A DNA stretch of 64,000 bases. It comes from Pseudomonadota bacterium. Lineage in GTDB: Bacteria; Pseudomonadota; Gammaproteobacteria; Xanthomonadales; Xanthomonadaceae. The notes under the pieces were generated by a model. It worked only from the letters and a program-made list of their open reading frames with translations, made no database searches and was not told the DNA's origin. The position numbers and the translations under genes are program-made. Shown here one piece after another: positions 25,319-35,900 of this stretch. Every line of letters starts with the position of its first letter. The stretch's first letter is position 1. The DNA is taken from assembly GCA_023388955.1 (NCBI GenBank), contig JAEWFH010000025.1, forward strand, positions 4,717 through 68,716. The letters run 5' to 3'.

Positions 25319-25870
25319 TCAGCCGCCGTGGTGGCGCAGCCATTCGCGCGCCATGAACAGCGCCGCGATGCTGCGGCCCTCGGAGAAATCCTCCCGCAGG
25401 ACCAGCTCGTGCAGGGCATCGAGCTTCCAGGGCACCAGCTCCAGCGGTTCGGGTTCGTCGCCCGGCAGGCGCTCGGGATACAGGTCGCGGGCAATCACCA
25501 TGTGCGCGCTGTGGCTCATGTAGGTCGGTGCAAGCGTCAGCTGCCGGACGTCGACCAGCTCGCGGGCACCGTAGCCGGCCTCCTCCTTGAGCTCGCGGTT
25601 GGCCGCCTCCAGCGCGCCCTCGCCGGCATCGATCCGGCCCTTGACGAGGCCCAGCTCGTAACGGTGCATGCCGGCCGCGTACTCGCGCACCAGCAGCACC
25701 GTCTCCGGGTCCAGCACCGGCACCACGATGACCGCACCGTGCCCGCGGCTGTGCAGGCGCTGGAAACGGCGCCGCTCGCCATTGGAGAACTCCAGGTCGA
25801 GGTGCTCGAGCCGGTACGGACCGGCGTCCTCGACCGTGGTGCCGTGGATGGTGGGCAGCCGGCGACTCAC
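25319..25870 (-). CDS. nudE: ADP compounds hydrolase NudE
   Basis: Nudix hydrolase cleaving ADP-ribose, Ap3A and NADH to AMP plus a second product. The Nudix box is complete (GRIDAGEGALEAANRELKEEAGY; G-x5-E-x7-REUxEExGU). PTYMSHSAHMVIARDLYPERLPGDEPEPLELVPW is typical of NudE. The start is a GTG at 25870 with a strong GGAG eight bases upstream; no ATG fits. 183 residues, as in E. coli. First gene of nudE-cysQ-mazG, divergent from bioA by 65 bases. Confidence 0.9.
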   Translation of the reverse strand: MSRRLPTIHGTTVEDAGPYRLEHLDLEFSNGERRRFQRLHSRGHGAVIVVPVLDPETVLLVREYAAGMHRYELGLVKGRIDAGEGALEAANRELKEEAGYGARELVDVRQLTLAPTYMSHSAHMVIARDLYPERLPGDEPEPLELVPWKLDALHELVLREDFSEGRSIAALFMAREWLRHHGG

Positions 25871-25935
25871 CGTGACGGCTCCTTTCCGCTGCGCGGACTG
25901 GAGGCGACGGGGCCAGCTGGGGGGATAATGGCGGG

Positions 25936-27390
25936 ATGGATACGACCGGTCACGATGCATCGATGCTAGCAGAGCAGGACGATCACCAAGCGGTAGCCGA
26001 CGCCTGGCGCGCACGCGACCTGGCGGTGCTGTGGCATCCGTGCACGCAGATGCGCGAGCATCCCGACACCCTGCCGCTGCTGCCGGTCGCCGGTGGTGCG
26101 GGCGCGTGGCTGCACGGCCGCGACGGGCGGCGCTACCTGGACGCGGTATCGAGCTGGTGGGTGAACCTGTTCGGCCACGCCGAACCGCGCCTGGCCGGGG
26201 CCATCGCCCGCCAGGCCCGCGAGCTGCAACACGTGATCCTGGCCGGCTGCTCGCACGCCCCGGCGGTGGAGCTGGCCGAGCGGCTGCTGGCCCTCGCGCC
26301 GCGCCAGGCCGACCGCGAACCACTGGCAAAGGTGTTCTTTGCCGACAACGGCTCGGCAGGCGTGGAGGTCGCGCTGAAGATGGCCTTCCACTGGTTCCGC
26401 AACCGCGGCGAGGACCGGCGCGACCGTTTCATCACCCTGCGCGACAGCTACCACGGCGAGACGCTGGGCGCGCTGTCGGTCGGCGACATCCCGCTGTACC
26501 GGCGGGTATATGCGCCGCTGCTGGTCGAGCCGCTGTTCGCGCCCTCCCCCGCACCGCCACCGGGCGAAGGCGATCGTGCCCAGGCGCATGCGGAAGCCGC
26601 CGCGGCCGCGCTCGAGGCACTGCTGGAGCGGCACGCCGGCGAGGTATGCGCGCTGATCCTGGAACCACGCGTGCAGTGCGCGGCGGGCATGCGGATGCAC
26701 CACCCGCTGTACCTGCGCCGGGCCCGCGAGCTGTGCGACCGCCACGGGGTGTTCCTGATCGCCGACGAGATCGCGGTGGGCTTCGGCCGCACCGGCACGA
26801 TGTTCGCCTGCGAACAGGCGCCGGCGGCCCCCGGCGGGGGCGCACCCGGGATCATGCCGGACCTGCTGTGCCTGTCGAAGGGCCTGACCGGCGGCACCCT
26901 GCCACTGGCTGCGGTGCTCGCCACCCGCACCCTGTACGACGGCTTCCTGGACAACTCGCGCGAGCGTGCCTTCCTGCATTCGCACAGCTACACCGGCAAC
27001 CCGCTCGCCTGCGCGGCGGCGCTGGCGACGCTCGACATCTTCGAGGCCGACGACGTACTGGCACGCAACCGCGTTACCGCTGCCCGCATGGCGGCGCTGG
27101 CCCGGCCCATCGCGGTGCACCCCCACGTGGCGGAGGCACGCCAGGCGGGGATGATCGTCGCCTTCGAGCTGGCTCGCGACGGCAACCCGGCGACCCCGTT
27201 CCATGCCCGCGAGCGCATCGGCCTGCGCGCGTACCGGCACGCGTTGCGGCGCGGGGTCCTGCTGCGGCCGCTGGGCGACGTGCTCTACTGGATGCCACCG
27301 TACTGCATCGACGAGGAAGGCTTGGAACTGCTCGCCGCGACGACGCTGGCGGTCATCGACGAGGCCGTGGAGGAAGCCGCATGCGCGTGA
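25936..27390 (+). CDS. bioA: adenosylmethionine-8-amino-7-oxononanoate aminotransferase BioA
   Basis: PLP-dependent class III transaminase of biotin synthesis that uses SAM as amino donor. It shows DLAVLWHPCTQMREH (BioA-specific N-terminus), YLDAVSSWWVNLFGHAEPRL, DNGSAGVEVALKMAFHWFRN, DSYHGETLGALSVG, LIADEIAVGFGRTG (cofactor Asp) and LCLSKGLTGGTLPLAAVL with the Schiff-base lysine. HSHSYTGNPLACAAAL follows. At 484 residues it is longer than E. coli BioA (429), mainly from Pro/Gly-rich loops near residues 200-215 and 295-305. The rest of the biotin pathway is not in this window. It overlaps rsmE by ten bases. Confidence 0.93.
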   Translation: MDTTGHDASMLAEQDDHQAVADAWRARDLAVLWHPCTQMREHPDTLPLLPVAGGAGAWLHGRDGRRYLDAVSSWWVNLFGHAEPRLAGAIARQARELQHVILAGCSHAPAVELAERLLALAPRQADREPLAKVFFADNGSAGVEVALKMAFHWFRNRGEDRRDRFITLRDSYHGETLGALSVGDIPLYRRVYAPLLVEPLFAPSPAPPPGEGDRAQAHAEAAAAALEALLERHAGEVCALILEPRVQCAAGMRMHHPLYLRRARELCDRHGVFLIADEIAVGFGRTGTMFACEQAPAAPGGGAPGIMPDLLCLSKGLTGGTLPLAAVLATRTLYDGFLDNSRERAFLHSHSYTGNPLACAAALATLDIFEADDVLARNRVTAARMAALARPIAVHPHVAEARQAGMIVAFELARDGNPATPFHARERIGLRAYRHALRRGVLLRPLGDVLYWMPPYCIDEEGLELLAATTLAVIDEAVEEAACA

Positions 27391-28118
27391 CCCGCGTCCA
27401 CGTGGACCTGCCCCTGGCGACGGGGGACCGACTGGAACTGCCAGCCGACGCCGCCAGGCACCTGGTGCAGGTGCTGCGCCTGCGGCCGGGCGATGGCTTC
27501 GTGCTGTTCAACGGCGATGGCCGGGACTTCGCCGCGACCGTGCTCGAGGCCGACCGGCGCGGGGCGCGGGTCGAGGTCGGGGAGGCGGTAGTGGTGGAGC
27601 GCGAATCGCCCCTGCGCGTGCTCCTGCTGCAGGGCATCGCCCGTGGCGAGAAGATGGACCTGATCCTGCAGAAGGCGACCGAGCTTGGCGTGGACGGGAT
27701 CCGGCCGCTGTTCTCCGAACGCAGCGAAGTGAAGCTCGAGGGCGCACGCGCCGACAAGCGGCTGGCGCACTGGCGCAGCGTGGTGGCCTCGGCCTGCGGC
27801 CAGAGCGGGCGCGCGCGGGTACCGGCGGTGGCGGCACCGGCCGGGCTGGCCACGGTACTGGAATCGCTTCCCGCCGGCGGCCTGCGCCTGTTGCTGGATC
27901 CCGAGGGCGCCCTGGCCTTGCCCTCCTTGCAGCCCGGCCCCGGCCAGCCGGTATACCTCGCGATCGGCCCCGAAGGCGGCTGGGCGCCGCGGGACCGCGA
28001 GCAGCTGCATGCCGCGGGTTTCAGGGGCCTGCGCCTCGGCCCTCGGATCCTGCGTACCGAGACCGCCGGCCTGGCGGCCATCGCCGCGCTACAGGCCCTG
28101 CACGGCGACCTGCGCTGA
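27381..28118 (+). CDS. rsmE: 16S rRNA (uracil1498-N3)-methyltransferase
   Basis: SPOUT-class methyltransferase. The N-terminal PUA-like RNA-binding part contains AARHLVQVLRLRPGDGFVLFNGDG. The knotted C-terminal domain has QKATELGVDGIRPLFSERSEVK, YLAIGPEGGWAPRDREQLHAAGF and LRLGPRILRTETAGLAAIAAL, the SAM-binding trefoil knot. 245 residues. The ATG at 27381 lies inside the bioA 3' end, giving a ten-base overlap and presumed translational coupling. It converges on chpC with only 14 bases between, and no hairpin terminator is visible there. Confidence 0.94.
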   Translation: MRVTRVHVDLPLATGDRLELPADAARHLVQVLRLRPGDGFVLFNGDGRDFAATVLEADRRGARVEVGEAVVVERESPLRVLLLQGIARGEKMDLILQKATELGVDGIRPLFSERSEVKLEGARADKRLAHWRSVVASACGQSGRARVPAVAAPAGLATVLESLPAGGLRLLLDPEGALALPSLQPGPGQPVYLAIGPEGGWAPRDREQLHAAGFRGLRLGPRILRTETAGLAAIAALQALHGDLR

Positions 28119-28132
28119 GCCTCCGCGCCCGG

Positions 28133-28657
28133 CTAGCCGGCGGCGGTGCCCGACCCGGTCTCGTGTCCGGCGGCGTCCGCGAGCGTCTCGGTGATGCGTG
28201 CCTGCATGCCTTCCAGGTCCGGCACCATCGCGACGTCGTCGTTCAGCGCGACCCGCGCCAGCACCAGCTGTGGCAGCGCCACGCCCACCGACTCGGCGCG
28301 CATCGCCTCGCGGGAGACGGTGACCAGCCTGGGAAACCCGTTGCTGAGGATGGCGAAGTACGGCAACCGCGGGTCGCCTCCCAGTGCCTTCAGCACCAGC
28401 ACCTTCGTGCCCAGGGTGACCACGTCGATACGGGCCCCGGCCATGCGCGCGGCCGCAACCAGCGGCACCGGCCAGCCCCGCCAGCGGATCCGGCCAAGGA
28501 GCCAGTCCGGGCTGCACGGCACGGGCTCGGGGTCGGAATAGGAAAGGACCTCGGCAATGGAGGCGTTGGGCAACAGCAGCCTCGCGCCCGCGACGTGGAC
28601 CAGCACGCCGCGGATGTCGCGCGGCGCTTCCTGGTCGGCGCTGTGCAGGATCGTCAT
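28133..28657 (-). CDS. chpC: CheW-like adaptor of the Pil-Chp system (ChpC-like)
   Basis: A 174-residue CheW-domain protein. Features: GVLVHVAGARLLLPNASIAEVLSY, CSPDWLLGRIRWRGWPVPLV and a central VLVLKALGGDPRLPYFAIL. By position and length it matches ChpC, the auxiliary coupling protein of the type IV pilus chemosensory system. It would connect additional receptors to the kinase. An AAGGAG ribosome site precedes ATG 28657, which overlaps the pseudo-CheB stop by four bases. The last 20 residues are low-complexity and not conserved. Confidence 0.8.
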   Translation of the reverse strand: MTILHSADQEAPRDIRGVLVHVAGARLLLPNASIAEVLSYSDPEPVPCSPDWLLGRIRWRGWPVPLVAAARMAGARIDVVTLGTKVLVLKALGGDPRLPYFAILSNGFPRLVTVSREAMRAESVGVALPQLVLARVALNDDVAMVPDLEGMQARITETLADAAGHETGSGTAAG

Positions 28658-29901
28658 GCGGTATCTCCTTCCGGCGGCCAATGCGCGGCAATCCGCGCCG
28701 CCAGCTTGACCGGGGTGTCGGTCTCTCCGCCGCGGCTCACGAGCGCCTGCGCGGCGGCCGGATCGTAGCAACCCTCGGCGACCTGCCCGAGCACCAGCGC
28801 GCCCGCCAGCCGCTCCTTCATGAGTTCCTCGACCAGCCCGGGGTCACTGCCGCTCAGCAGGACCACGGCGCTGTCGGCGGCCGGCAGCACGCCCAGCAAC
28901 CCGGCCCCGGCCTTGAAACGGTGACCGTCCGGCGCGGGCTCCAGGCCCAACTCCGGCGGCACGATGTGGACCAGACCCGCGGCGAGCTCCGCACCATCCA
29001 CCGCCAGCACCACGGGCAGCGTGCTCACCCGCTGCATCTGCGCGACCAGCTTGTCGTAGCGCGCGCCGTCAAGCTGCTGGCGGACCAGCACCGGACGCGG
29101 CAGTCCCTGTGGCAGGGCGCCCAGCAGCTGGCGAACCGCATCCGGGCCGCCGATCCCGGCCAGCACCACCACCGCACCGGCCAGACCTGGCACAGGCGCG
29201 ACGTCGTGAACCAGCTCCAGGCCGGCGATGCGCGACTCCAGCAGCTCCAGGTCACGCTCAAAGCGGCCCCTGGCCTTCGCTTCCTCCAGGTCGGCGTTGC
29301 CGGCAGCAGGGACGGAACCGTCCTCCTCCAGCACCGGGCCCTGCTCCATGCCGGGCTCCGGATCGCCGCGACCACCCCCGATCGCACCCGGCGCCTGCGG
29401 CGCCACGGCAACGTCCTGCGGCCCCGGATCCACGGACCATTCGAGAACCGGCAGGCCGGCCGGCTCCGCCGGGAACCGGAAATCCACGTCCTCCTCGGCC
29501 AGCACGGGGTCGAAGGGACTGGCCGCCGGCAAGCCGTCCTCGGGTTCGTGCCCGGGCGGCAGGACGTTGCCATGGCGCTGCAGCTTCGCCACCAGGTGGC
29601 GCTGCCAGCGGGCGACCTCCCAACCCTCGCGGCCCGCCGCCAGCTCGGCTTCCTCGTAGACGACGTCCACGCCGGGCGCGAACAGCACCTCGTCGAAGCG
29701 CTCCAGCACGTCCTCTACCGGCGAGTCCAATGCCACCAGCACCAGCGCCGGCGCGGCGGCGACCAGGTCCGCCGGGGACAGCGCGGTCGGATCGGCATCG
29801 AGCACGCAGTCCGCGCCCGATTCCGCGATGACCGCACGCAGGCGGTCCTGTGCTGTACCCGGGCGTGCCAGCAGCGCGACGCCCGACGGTTCAGTGGACA
29901 T
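28654..29901 (-). CDS. ChpB-like CheB-type protein, probably catalytically inactive
   Basis: A 415-residue protein in the position of ChpB, the receptor methylesterase. Residues 1-110 look like a receiver fold ([31 protein letters not shown]) but the expected phospho-acceptor Asp after the third strand is replaced ([11 protein letters not shown]). A Pro/Glu-rich linker follows (about 120-210). Residues 240-385 align with the CheB esterase: [39 protein letters not shown] and [28 protein letters not shown]. In place of the catalytic Ser of GASTGG it has AGIGG, and the catalytic His of the VQH motif is Gln. I therefore infer a scaffold or regulatory pseudoenzyme. It overlaps pilL by 11 bases. 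Confidence 0.72.
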   Translation of the reverse strand: MSTEPSGVALLARPGTAQDRLRAVIAESGADCVLDADPTALSPADLVAAAPALVLVALDSPVEDVLERFDEVLFAPGVDVVYEEAELAAGREGWEVARWQRHLVAKLQRHGNVLPPGHEPEDGLPAASPFDPVLAEEDVDFRFPAEPAGLPVLEWSVDPGPQDVAVAPQAPGAIGGGRGDPEPGMEQGPVLEEDGSVPAAGNADLEEAKARGRFERDLELLESRIAGLELVHDVAPVPGLAGAVVVLAGIGGPDAVRQLLGALPQGLPRPVLVRQQLDGARYDKLVAQMQRVSTLPVVLAVDGAELAAGLVHIVPPELGLEPAPDGHRFKAGAGLLGVLPAADSAVVLLSGSDPGLVEELMKERLAGALVLGQVAEGCYDPAAAQALVSRGGETDTPVKLAARIAAHWPPEGDTA

Positions 29902-32900
29902 GACGGTCGATCCCGAGCAGTTCGTAGACGTTGCGCATCAGTTCGGGCTCCTGGTAGGGCTTGCCCATGTAGCGTTCGACGCCCAGGTCCATGGCGCGCT
30001 GGCGGTGCTTCTCGCCGGTACGCGAGGTGATCATCACGATCGGCACCTGCTGCAGGCGCGGGTCGGCCTTCATCTGGGTGGCGAGTTCGTAGCCGTCCAT
30101 GCGCGGCATCTCGATGTCCAGCAGCATCAGGTCCGGAACGCGCTCGGCCAGACGGTCGAGTGCGTCGATGCCGTCCTTCGCGGTGACCACCTCCATGTTG
30201 TGGCGCTCCAGCACGCGTCCTGTGACTTTGCGCATGGTGACCGAGTCGTCCACCACCATCACCAGCGGCACCGCGCGCTCCGCCTCCCCGGCTTCCGGTG
30301 CCGGCGCCTGCGGCAAGGCGGCGTGGCGGCGCACCAGCGGTGCCACGTCCAGGATCACCACCACCCGGCCGTCACCCATGATGGTGGCGCCGAAGATGCC
30401 CGGGATCGAGGCCACCTGCGGGCCAACCGGCTTGACCACGATCTCGCGGTTGCCGACCACTTGGTCGATGGCCACCGCGGCGTGCAGCTCGCCGGAGCGG
30501 ATCAGCAGCAGCGGCATCTGCAGCTGGCCTTCCGCGCGTACCGGCGCGCCGCCGGCCAGCAGGCCCAGGTCGTGCACGATGTATTCGTCGCCGCCGTACC
30601 CGTAGGTCGCCGGCTTGCCGCTGCGCTCGGCTTCCAGCAGCTCCTCGCGCGGGATGCGGCCCACGCCGCGCACCGAGGCGATCGGCACCGCGAAGGTTGT
30701 CTCGCCCACGCGCACGAACACCGCCTGAGTGACCGCGAGGGTCTGCGGCAGGCGCAGGGTGAAGGTCGTGCCTTCGTCCGGTCGCGAACGGATGTCCAGC
30801 GCGCCACCGAGCTGGCGGACCTCGCTGGCGACCACGTCCATGCCGACGCCACGGCCGGCGAGGCGGTTGACCTCGGTGGCCGTCGAGAAGCCCGGCTCCA
30901 GGATCAGGGTGTCGAGCTCGGCGTCCGCCAGTACCGCGTCGGGCCGCAACAGGCCGCGGTCCTCGCCACGGCGACGGATCGCGGCACGGTCCAGGCCGGC
31001 GCCGTCATCGGCGACCTCGATCACCACTTCCGAACCTTCACGGCGTACCGAGACGGCGATCGAGCCTTCCTCCGGCTTGCCGGACTGCTGGCGCCGGCCC
31101 GGCGACTCGATGCCATGGGCGACGGCATTGCGCAGCATGTGCTCCAGCGGCGCGGTCATGCGCTCGAGCACGTTGCGATCAAGCTCGCCCTGGGTGCCGT
31201 CGAGTTTGAGCGCGACCTGCTTGCCCAGCTCGCCGGAGGCCTGCCGCACCACGCGGCGCAGGCGCGGCAGCAGGTTGTCGAACGGCACCATGCGCGTGCG
31301 CATGAGGCCTTCCTGCAACTCGGAGCTGACCCGCGACTGCTGCAGCAGAAGGGTTTCGTACTGGCGGGTCAGGTCGTCCAGGGTCTGCTGCAGGCTGTCC
31401 TGGTCGGCGGCCGACTCGGACAGTGCGCGGGACAGCTGCTGCAGGTCGGAGAACCGGTCCAGCTCCAGCGGGTCGAAGGACTGCTCGTCCTGCTCGCCCT
31501 CGCGCTGGTAGCGGGCCACGATCTGCGCCTCGGTCTCGATCTCCAGCCGGCGCAGCTGGTCGCGGATGCGGGTGTTGGTCGCGGCCATCTCCGCGATCGC
31601 GCCGCGGAAGGCGCCCAGCTGCTGTTCCAGCCGGGCGCGGTAGATGGCCACCTCGCCGGCGTAGTTGACCAGCCGGTCGAGCAGGTCGGCGCGGATGCGG
31701 ACCTGTTCCTGCGGGGCACGCACTGCGATGTCGTCTTCGTCGGCCGGGATCGCCAGCGGCTCCACCGGTGGCGACAGCGGCGGCAATACCTGGGTGTCCC
31801 CGGCTGCGATGGCGTGCGCCAGTTCGCTGATGTCCGCGCCCTCCGTTTCGGCGAGGGCCGGGGTCGCGATGGGGACGACGGGAGCATCAGGTCCGGGCCG
31901 GGATCCGCTTGCCGCCTCGTCCGTGGCGACCGGCTCGGTGGCCGGAGCCGCCTCGGGTGCGGGTACGGAGCTGCCGGCGGCTTCCAGCGCCGCGCTGGCA
32001 TGCCCGCCGCGGGCACGCGCGTCGAATTCGTCGATGAGCGGCTGCGGCAATGCGATCGCCTGCCGCTCGCCCACCCGACTGACCATCACGTGCAGGCGGT
32101 CGAATGCGGCCTCCAGCAGCGGGACTCCGTCGGCACCCAACTCCTGGCGCTGGTCGACGACGGCCTCCAGCAGCGACTCCATGGCGTGGCCGAGCTCGCC
32201 GACTTCCATGATGCCCGCCATCCGGGCACCGCCCTTCAGGGTATGCAAGTCACGCTGCAACCCGACCAGCACTTCGCGGTCGTCGGGGGCGGCACGCAGT
32301 TCCGCCAACAGCCCGTCGGAGTGGTCGAGCAGGTCCTTGCCTTCCTCGACGAAGATGTCGACCAGTTCCGGGTCGAGTCCTGCCAGCTCCAGCGGCGTGG
32401 CCGGGTCCTGGAGCCGCACCAGGCCCGCCAAGGCCGCGGATGCCGCCACTGCGCCTTCGACCGGCCCCTCCTGCGTCGCGGGCAGCTCGTCGCCCGCCCC
32501 CGGATCCACCGCAGCCGACGCTTGAACCGGTGTTGCCGTTTCCGCCGCGCGTGCCGCCTCATCCGCACGCTCGCGGGCGAGGCGGTCGGCTTCCGCGTAC
32601 TCGGCTTCCAGCCTTGCGTATTCGGCCTCTTCGCCGGCCACGCGCTCGGTTTCCAGATGCTCGGCTTCCAGCCGTTCGGCCTCGATGCGCTCCGCCTCGA
32701 GGACCCGGGCGTCGAGCTCTTCCGCCGCCAGACGCGCGTGTTCCGCCTCTTCCGCGGCCAGGCGCTCCGCCTCCGAACGCTCTGCTTCGAGACGCTCAGC
32801 TTCAAGGCACTCGGCTTCGGCTCGTTCGGCTTCGGCGCGTTCGGCTTCGGCGCTTTCCGCCTCCAGGCGCGCGGCCTGCGCGTACTCTTCCTCCAGACGC

Positions 32901-35900
32901 GCGTATTCCGCTTCTTCTGCCTCGAGTCGCTCTGCTTCGAGTCGTTCTGCTTCGAGTCGTTCTGCTTCGAGTCGTTCTGCTTCGAGTCGCTCTGCCTCGA
33001 GTCGCTCTGCCTCGAGTCGTTCTGCCTCGAGTCGTTCTGCCTCGAGCCGTTCTGCTTCGAGTCGCTCTGCTTCGAGCCGCTCTGCTTCGAGTCGTTCTGC
33101 TTCGAGTCGTTCTGCCTCGAGCCGTTCTGCCTCGAGCCGTTCTGCTTCGAGCCGTTCTGCTTCGAGCCGTTCTGCTTCGAGCCGTTCTGCTTCGAGCCGT
33201 TCTGCCTCGAGCCGTTCTGCCTCGAGCCGTTCTGCCTCGAGCCGTTCCGCCTCGAGCCGTTCTGCCTCGAGCCGTTCTGCCTCGAGCCGTTCTGCTTCGA
33301 GCCGTTCGGCTTCGAGACGTTCGGCTTCGGCAAGCTCGTCTTCCGGGCGCACCTGGTCCCCGACCTCGTCCGTGGTGGCGCCCGCCACCAGGCCCGCCAT
33401 GTCGATGTCGACGATCTCCGGGGCCTCGATTACAGGCTCCGCAGGCAGTTCCTCCGACTCTTCGCCGACGTCGAAGGCCGCCGACCGTACCGGCGGCAGC
33501 GAATCGCGCAGCGACTCCATGCGCGCCGCCAGGCCATCGAACAGCGGCACGTGCGGCGAATCGGCCTCCAGGGTCGAGAGCGTGCGGGCCACTGCCGCCG
33601 CCACCACGCCCAGTGCCTCCACGCCCTCCGCGCTCGCCGGCTCACCGCTGGCAAGCAGGCGCCGGACATAGGCCTCGGCCGGGGAGGTGACATCGGTGAT
33701 CACCGGCACCTCGGTCATGGCCAGGGCGCCGTTGAGGGTGTGGATGGCGCGCTGCAGGGCGTCATCCGCCCGCTGCGGCGCGGCCTCGCAACCGTCCAGC
33801 CAGGCGCGGATGGTCGCCAGGTGGCCGGCCGCCTCTGCGGTCAGGATCTCCAGCAACACCGGATCGACCGAAGCCGGGACGGTCCGCTCCTGCTCCGCCG
33901 GCGCGACGGACTCCGGCACGATGCTTGGCGGCAGAGCCGCAGTCCCCGGCGACGCAGCCTCGACGGCCTCGACGACAGCCACTGGTTCGTAGCGCACTTC
34001 CTCGCCCGCGGCGATGCGCTCGGCGACGGCTTCGATGGCAGCCAGGTCCGCGGTCACGGCGCGGGTCCCCGCCAGCGCGGCACGGAACTGCGGCAAGACC
34101 TCGTGTGCCTGCCCGACCAGCGCCACGACCGCCGGACTGGCGTCGCGGCTGCCGTCGAGCACGCGGTTGAGCATGTTCTCGATCTTCCAGCTGAACTCGC
34201 CCAGCGCGCGCGCACCGACCAGGCGCCCGCTGCCCTTGAGGGTGTGGAAGATGCGGCGGATCGAACGCACCTGCTCGCCGTCATTGGGCGCCTCGCGCCA
34301 ACCGTGCAGCAGGCCGCCGAGGTTCGCCACCTCCTCGTCGAGTTCCTCGAGGAAGACCTCGCGGATGTCATCGTCGATGTCGGCGCTGTGTTCGAAGCCA
34401 CCGGCCAGGGGACGGTCGCCGGTCGGCGCGGCGGACACTGCCGCAACCACCGGCTCCGGCTCTGCTCCGGACGCGGCCATCGGTGCCGGCGCCTGTTCGA
34501 CGGGCTGCGACTCCGGCACCTGCGGCAGCGCGACCACCGGAGCGGGCTCGTCCGCCAGGTCCATCCCCAGCGCGGCCGCGGCGGCGTCGCGCTCGGCAAG
34601 GCTGACCGGTGACCCGGCACCGTCCTCGGACGCCGGCATCGGCACCGGCCAATAGCCCAGCGCTTCCAGGCTCTGGCGGGCGATGTCGAGGATCCGGTTG
34701 CGGTTCGGACGCTGCTCGCGGAGCGCCTCCAGGTAGTACTCGATGCTGGCCAGGGCATCGGCCATGGTGTCGAGCTGGCGGGCGTTGGGCACGCGCTTGC
34801 GCTCCAGCAGCTCCAGTTCGATGTAGCGGCGGATGCCCAGCAGGTACTCCGACGGCAGTTCCAGGTCGAGGATGCGCAGCGCGCCCCCGACCTCGTCCAG
34901 CAGTCGCGGGATCTCCGCCAGCTCGGCATGGTCCCAGCCGGTCTCGACGAAGGCCACGAAGGCCTGGCGGGCATCACCGAAGTTGGCGATCGCCTCGCGT
35001 ACCACCACCTCCAGCACGCGGCGCGACTCGGCGGCCATCAGGTCGGCGTCGGCGCGGTCGTCGGGCAGGCCCAGGCGGGCGACCTGCTCGTCCAGCGAAG
35101 CGTCCACGTAGAGCAGCGCGCCGGCGATATCCAGCAGCGACGCCTCGTCGGCCGGACTGTTGCCGGCCACGATCGCGTGCATTGCATCGCGCTGCTGCAA
35201 CACCACGCCGCGGGCCACTCCCAGGCCCATCATCCCCAGGGTGTCGCTGACCCGGCCCAGCGTTTCCACTTGCGGACGCAGGTCCTCGACGCCGGTCTGA
35301 CCGGTGCGAAGGTGCAGGTCGAGCACGTCCTTGACCCGCAGCAGGTCTTCCTTGATCGCCGCCGAGACGGTGTCCAGCAGCGCGCGGTTGCGTCCGCTCA
35401 GGCTGCCGCGGGCGTGTTCGATCTCCGACTCGCTGGGCAGCTGGGCATCAAGCTCGAAGGTATGCCGCAGCCGGTCCAGTGCCGGGTGGCCGCCGTCGCT
35501 GTGGGCGACGTGGTAGAGCAGTTGGCGGGTCGGCTCGGCGTTCGCCTCCTGGCCGCTGAAACCACTGCCGCCCAGCGCACGGCGGGCCTCGCGCTCCACG
35601 CCGCTGAACGCCGCACGCAGGGCGCGCGTCGGCTGCAGGGCGCCGTCGCGCAACGCCCCGGCCACCGAGGAGGCGACCCAGAGCATCCGTCGCAACGGTT
35701 CCACTGAAACCTGCGAAAGCACCTCGTCCACCGCGCTGGCCAGGCCATCGGCATCCGCGGGCTCTCCATCCTCAGGCCATTGCGCGAGGGCGTCGCGCAG
35801 GGCCGCCACCGCCGGACTGTGGGCCCGCGACGCGGCACCAAGCACGGGCGCCGCAGCCCCGGGTGCCGGGAGGTCCTGCGGCAACGGCCGGTCCAGGTCG

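Noticed and set aside
32921..33325. Possible CRISPR array, because of many short regular repeats.
   Set aside because: Units are 15 bp with no spacers, lie in frame within a gene and have no cas genes nearby. It is a coding minisatellite.
29828..34612. A 1594-codon open frame on the plus strand antisense to pilL, with long Phe-Glu-Ser/Cys repeats.
   Set aside because: It is the complement of pilL. The repeat unit lacks stops in all frames and high GC makes antisense frames long. It has no ribosome site or recognisable domain, whereas the minus frame encodes a complete PilL.
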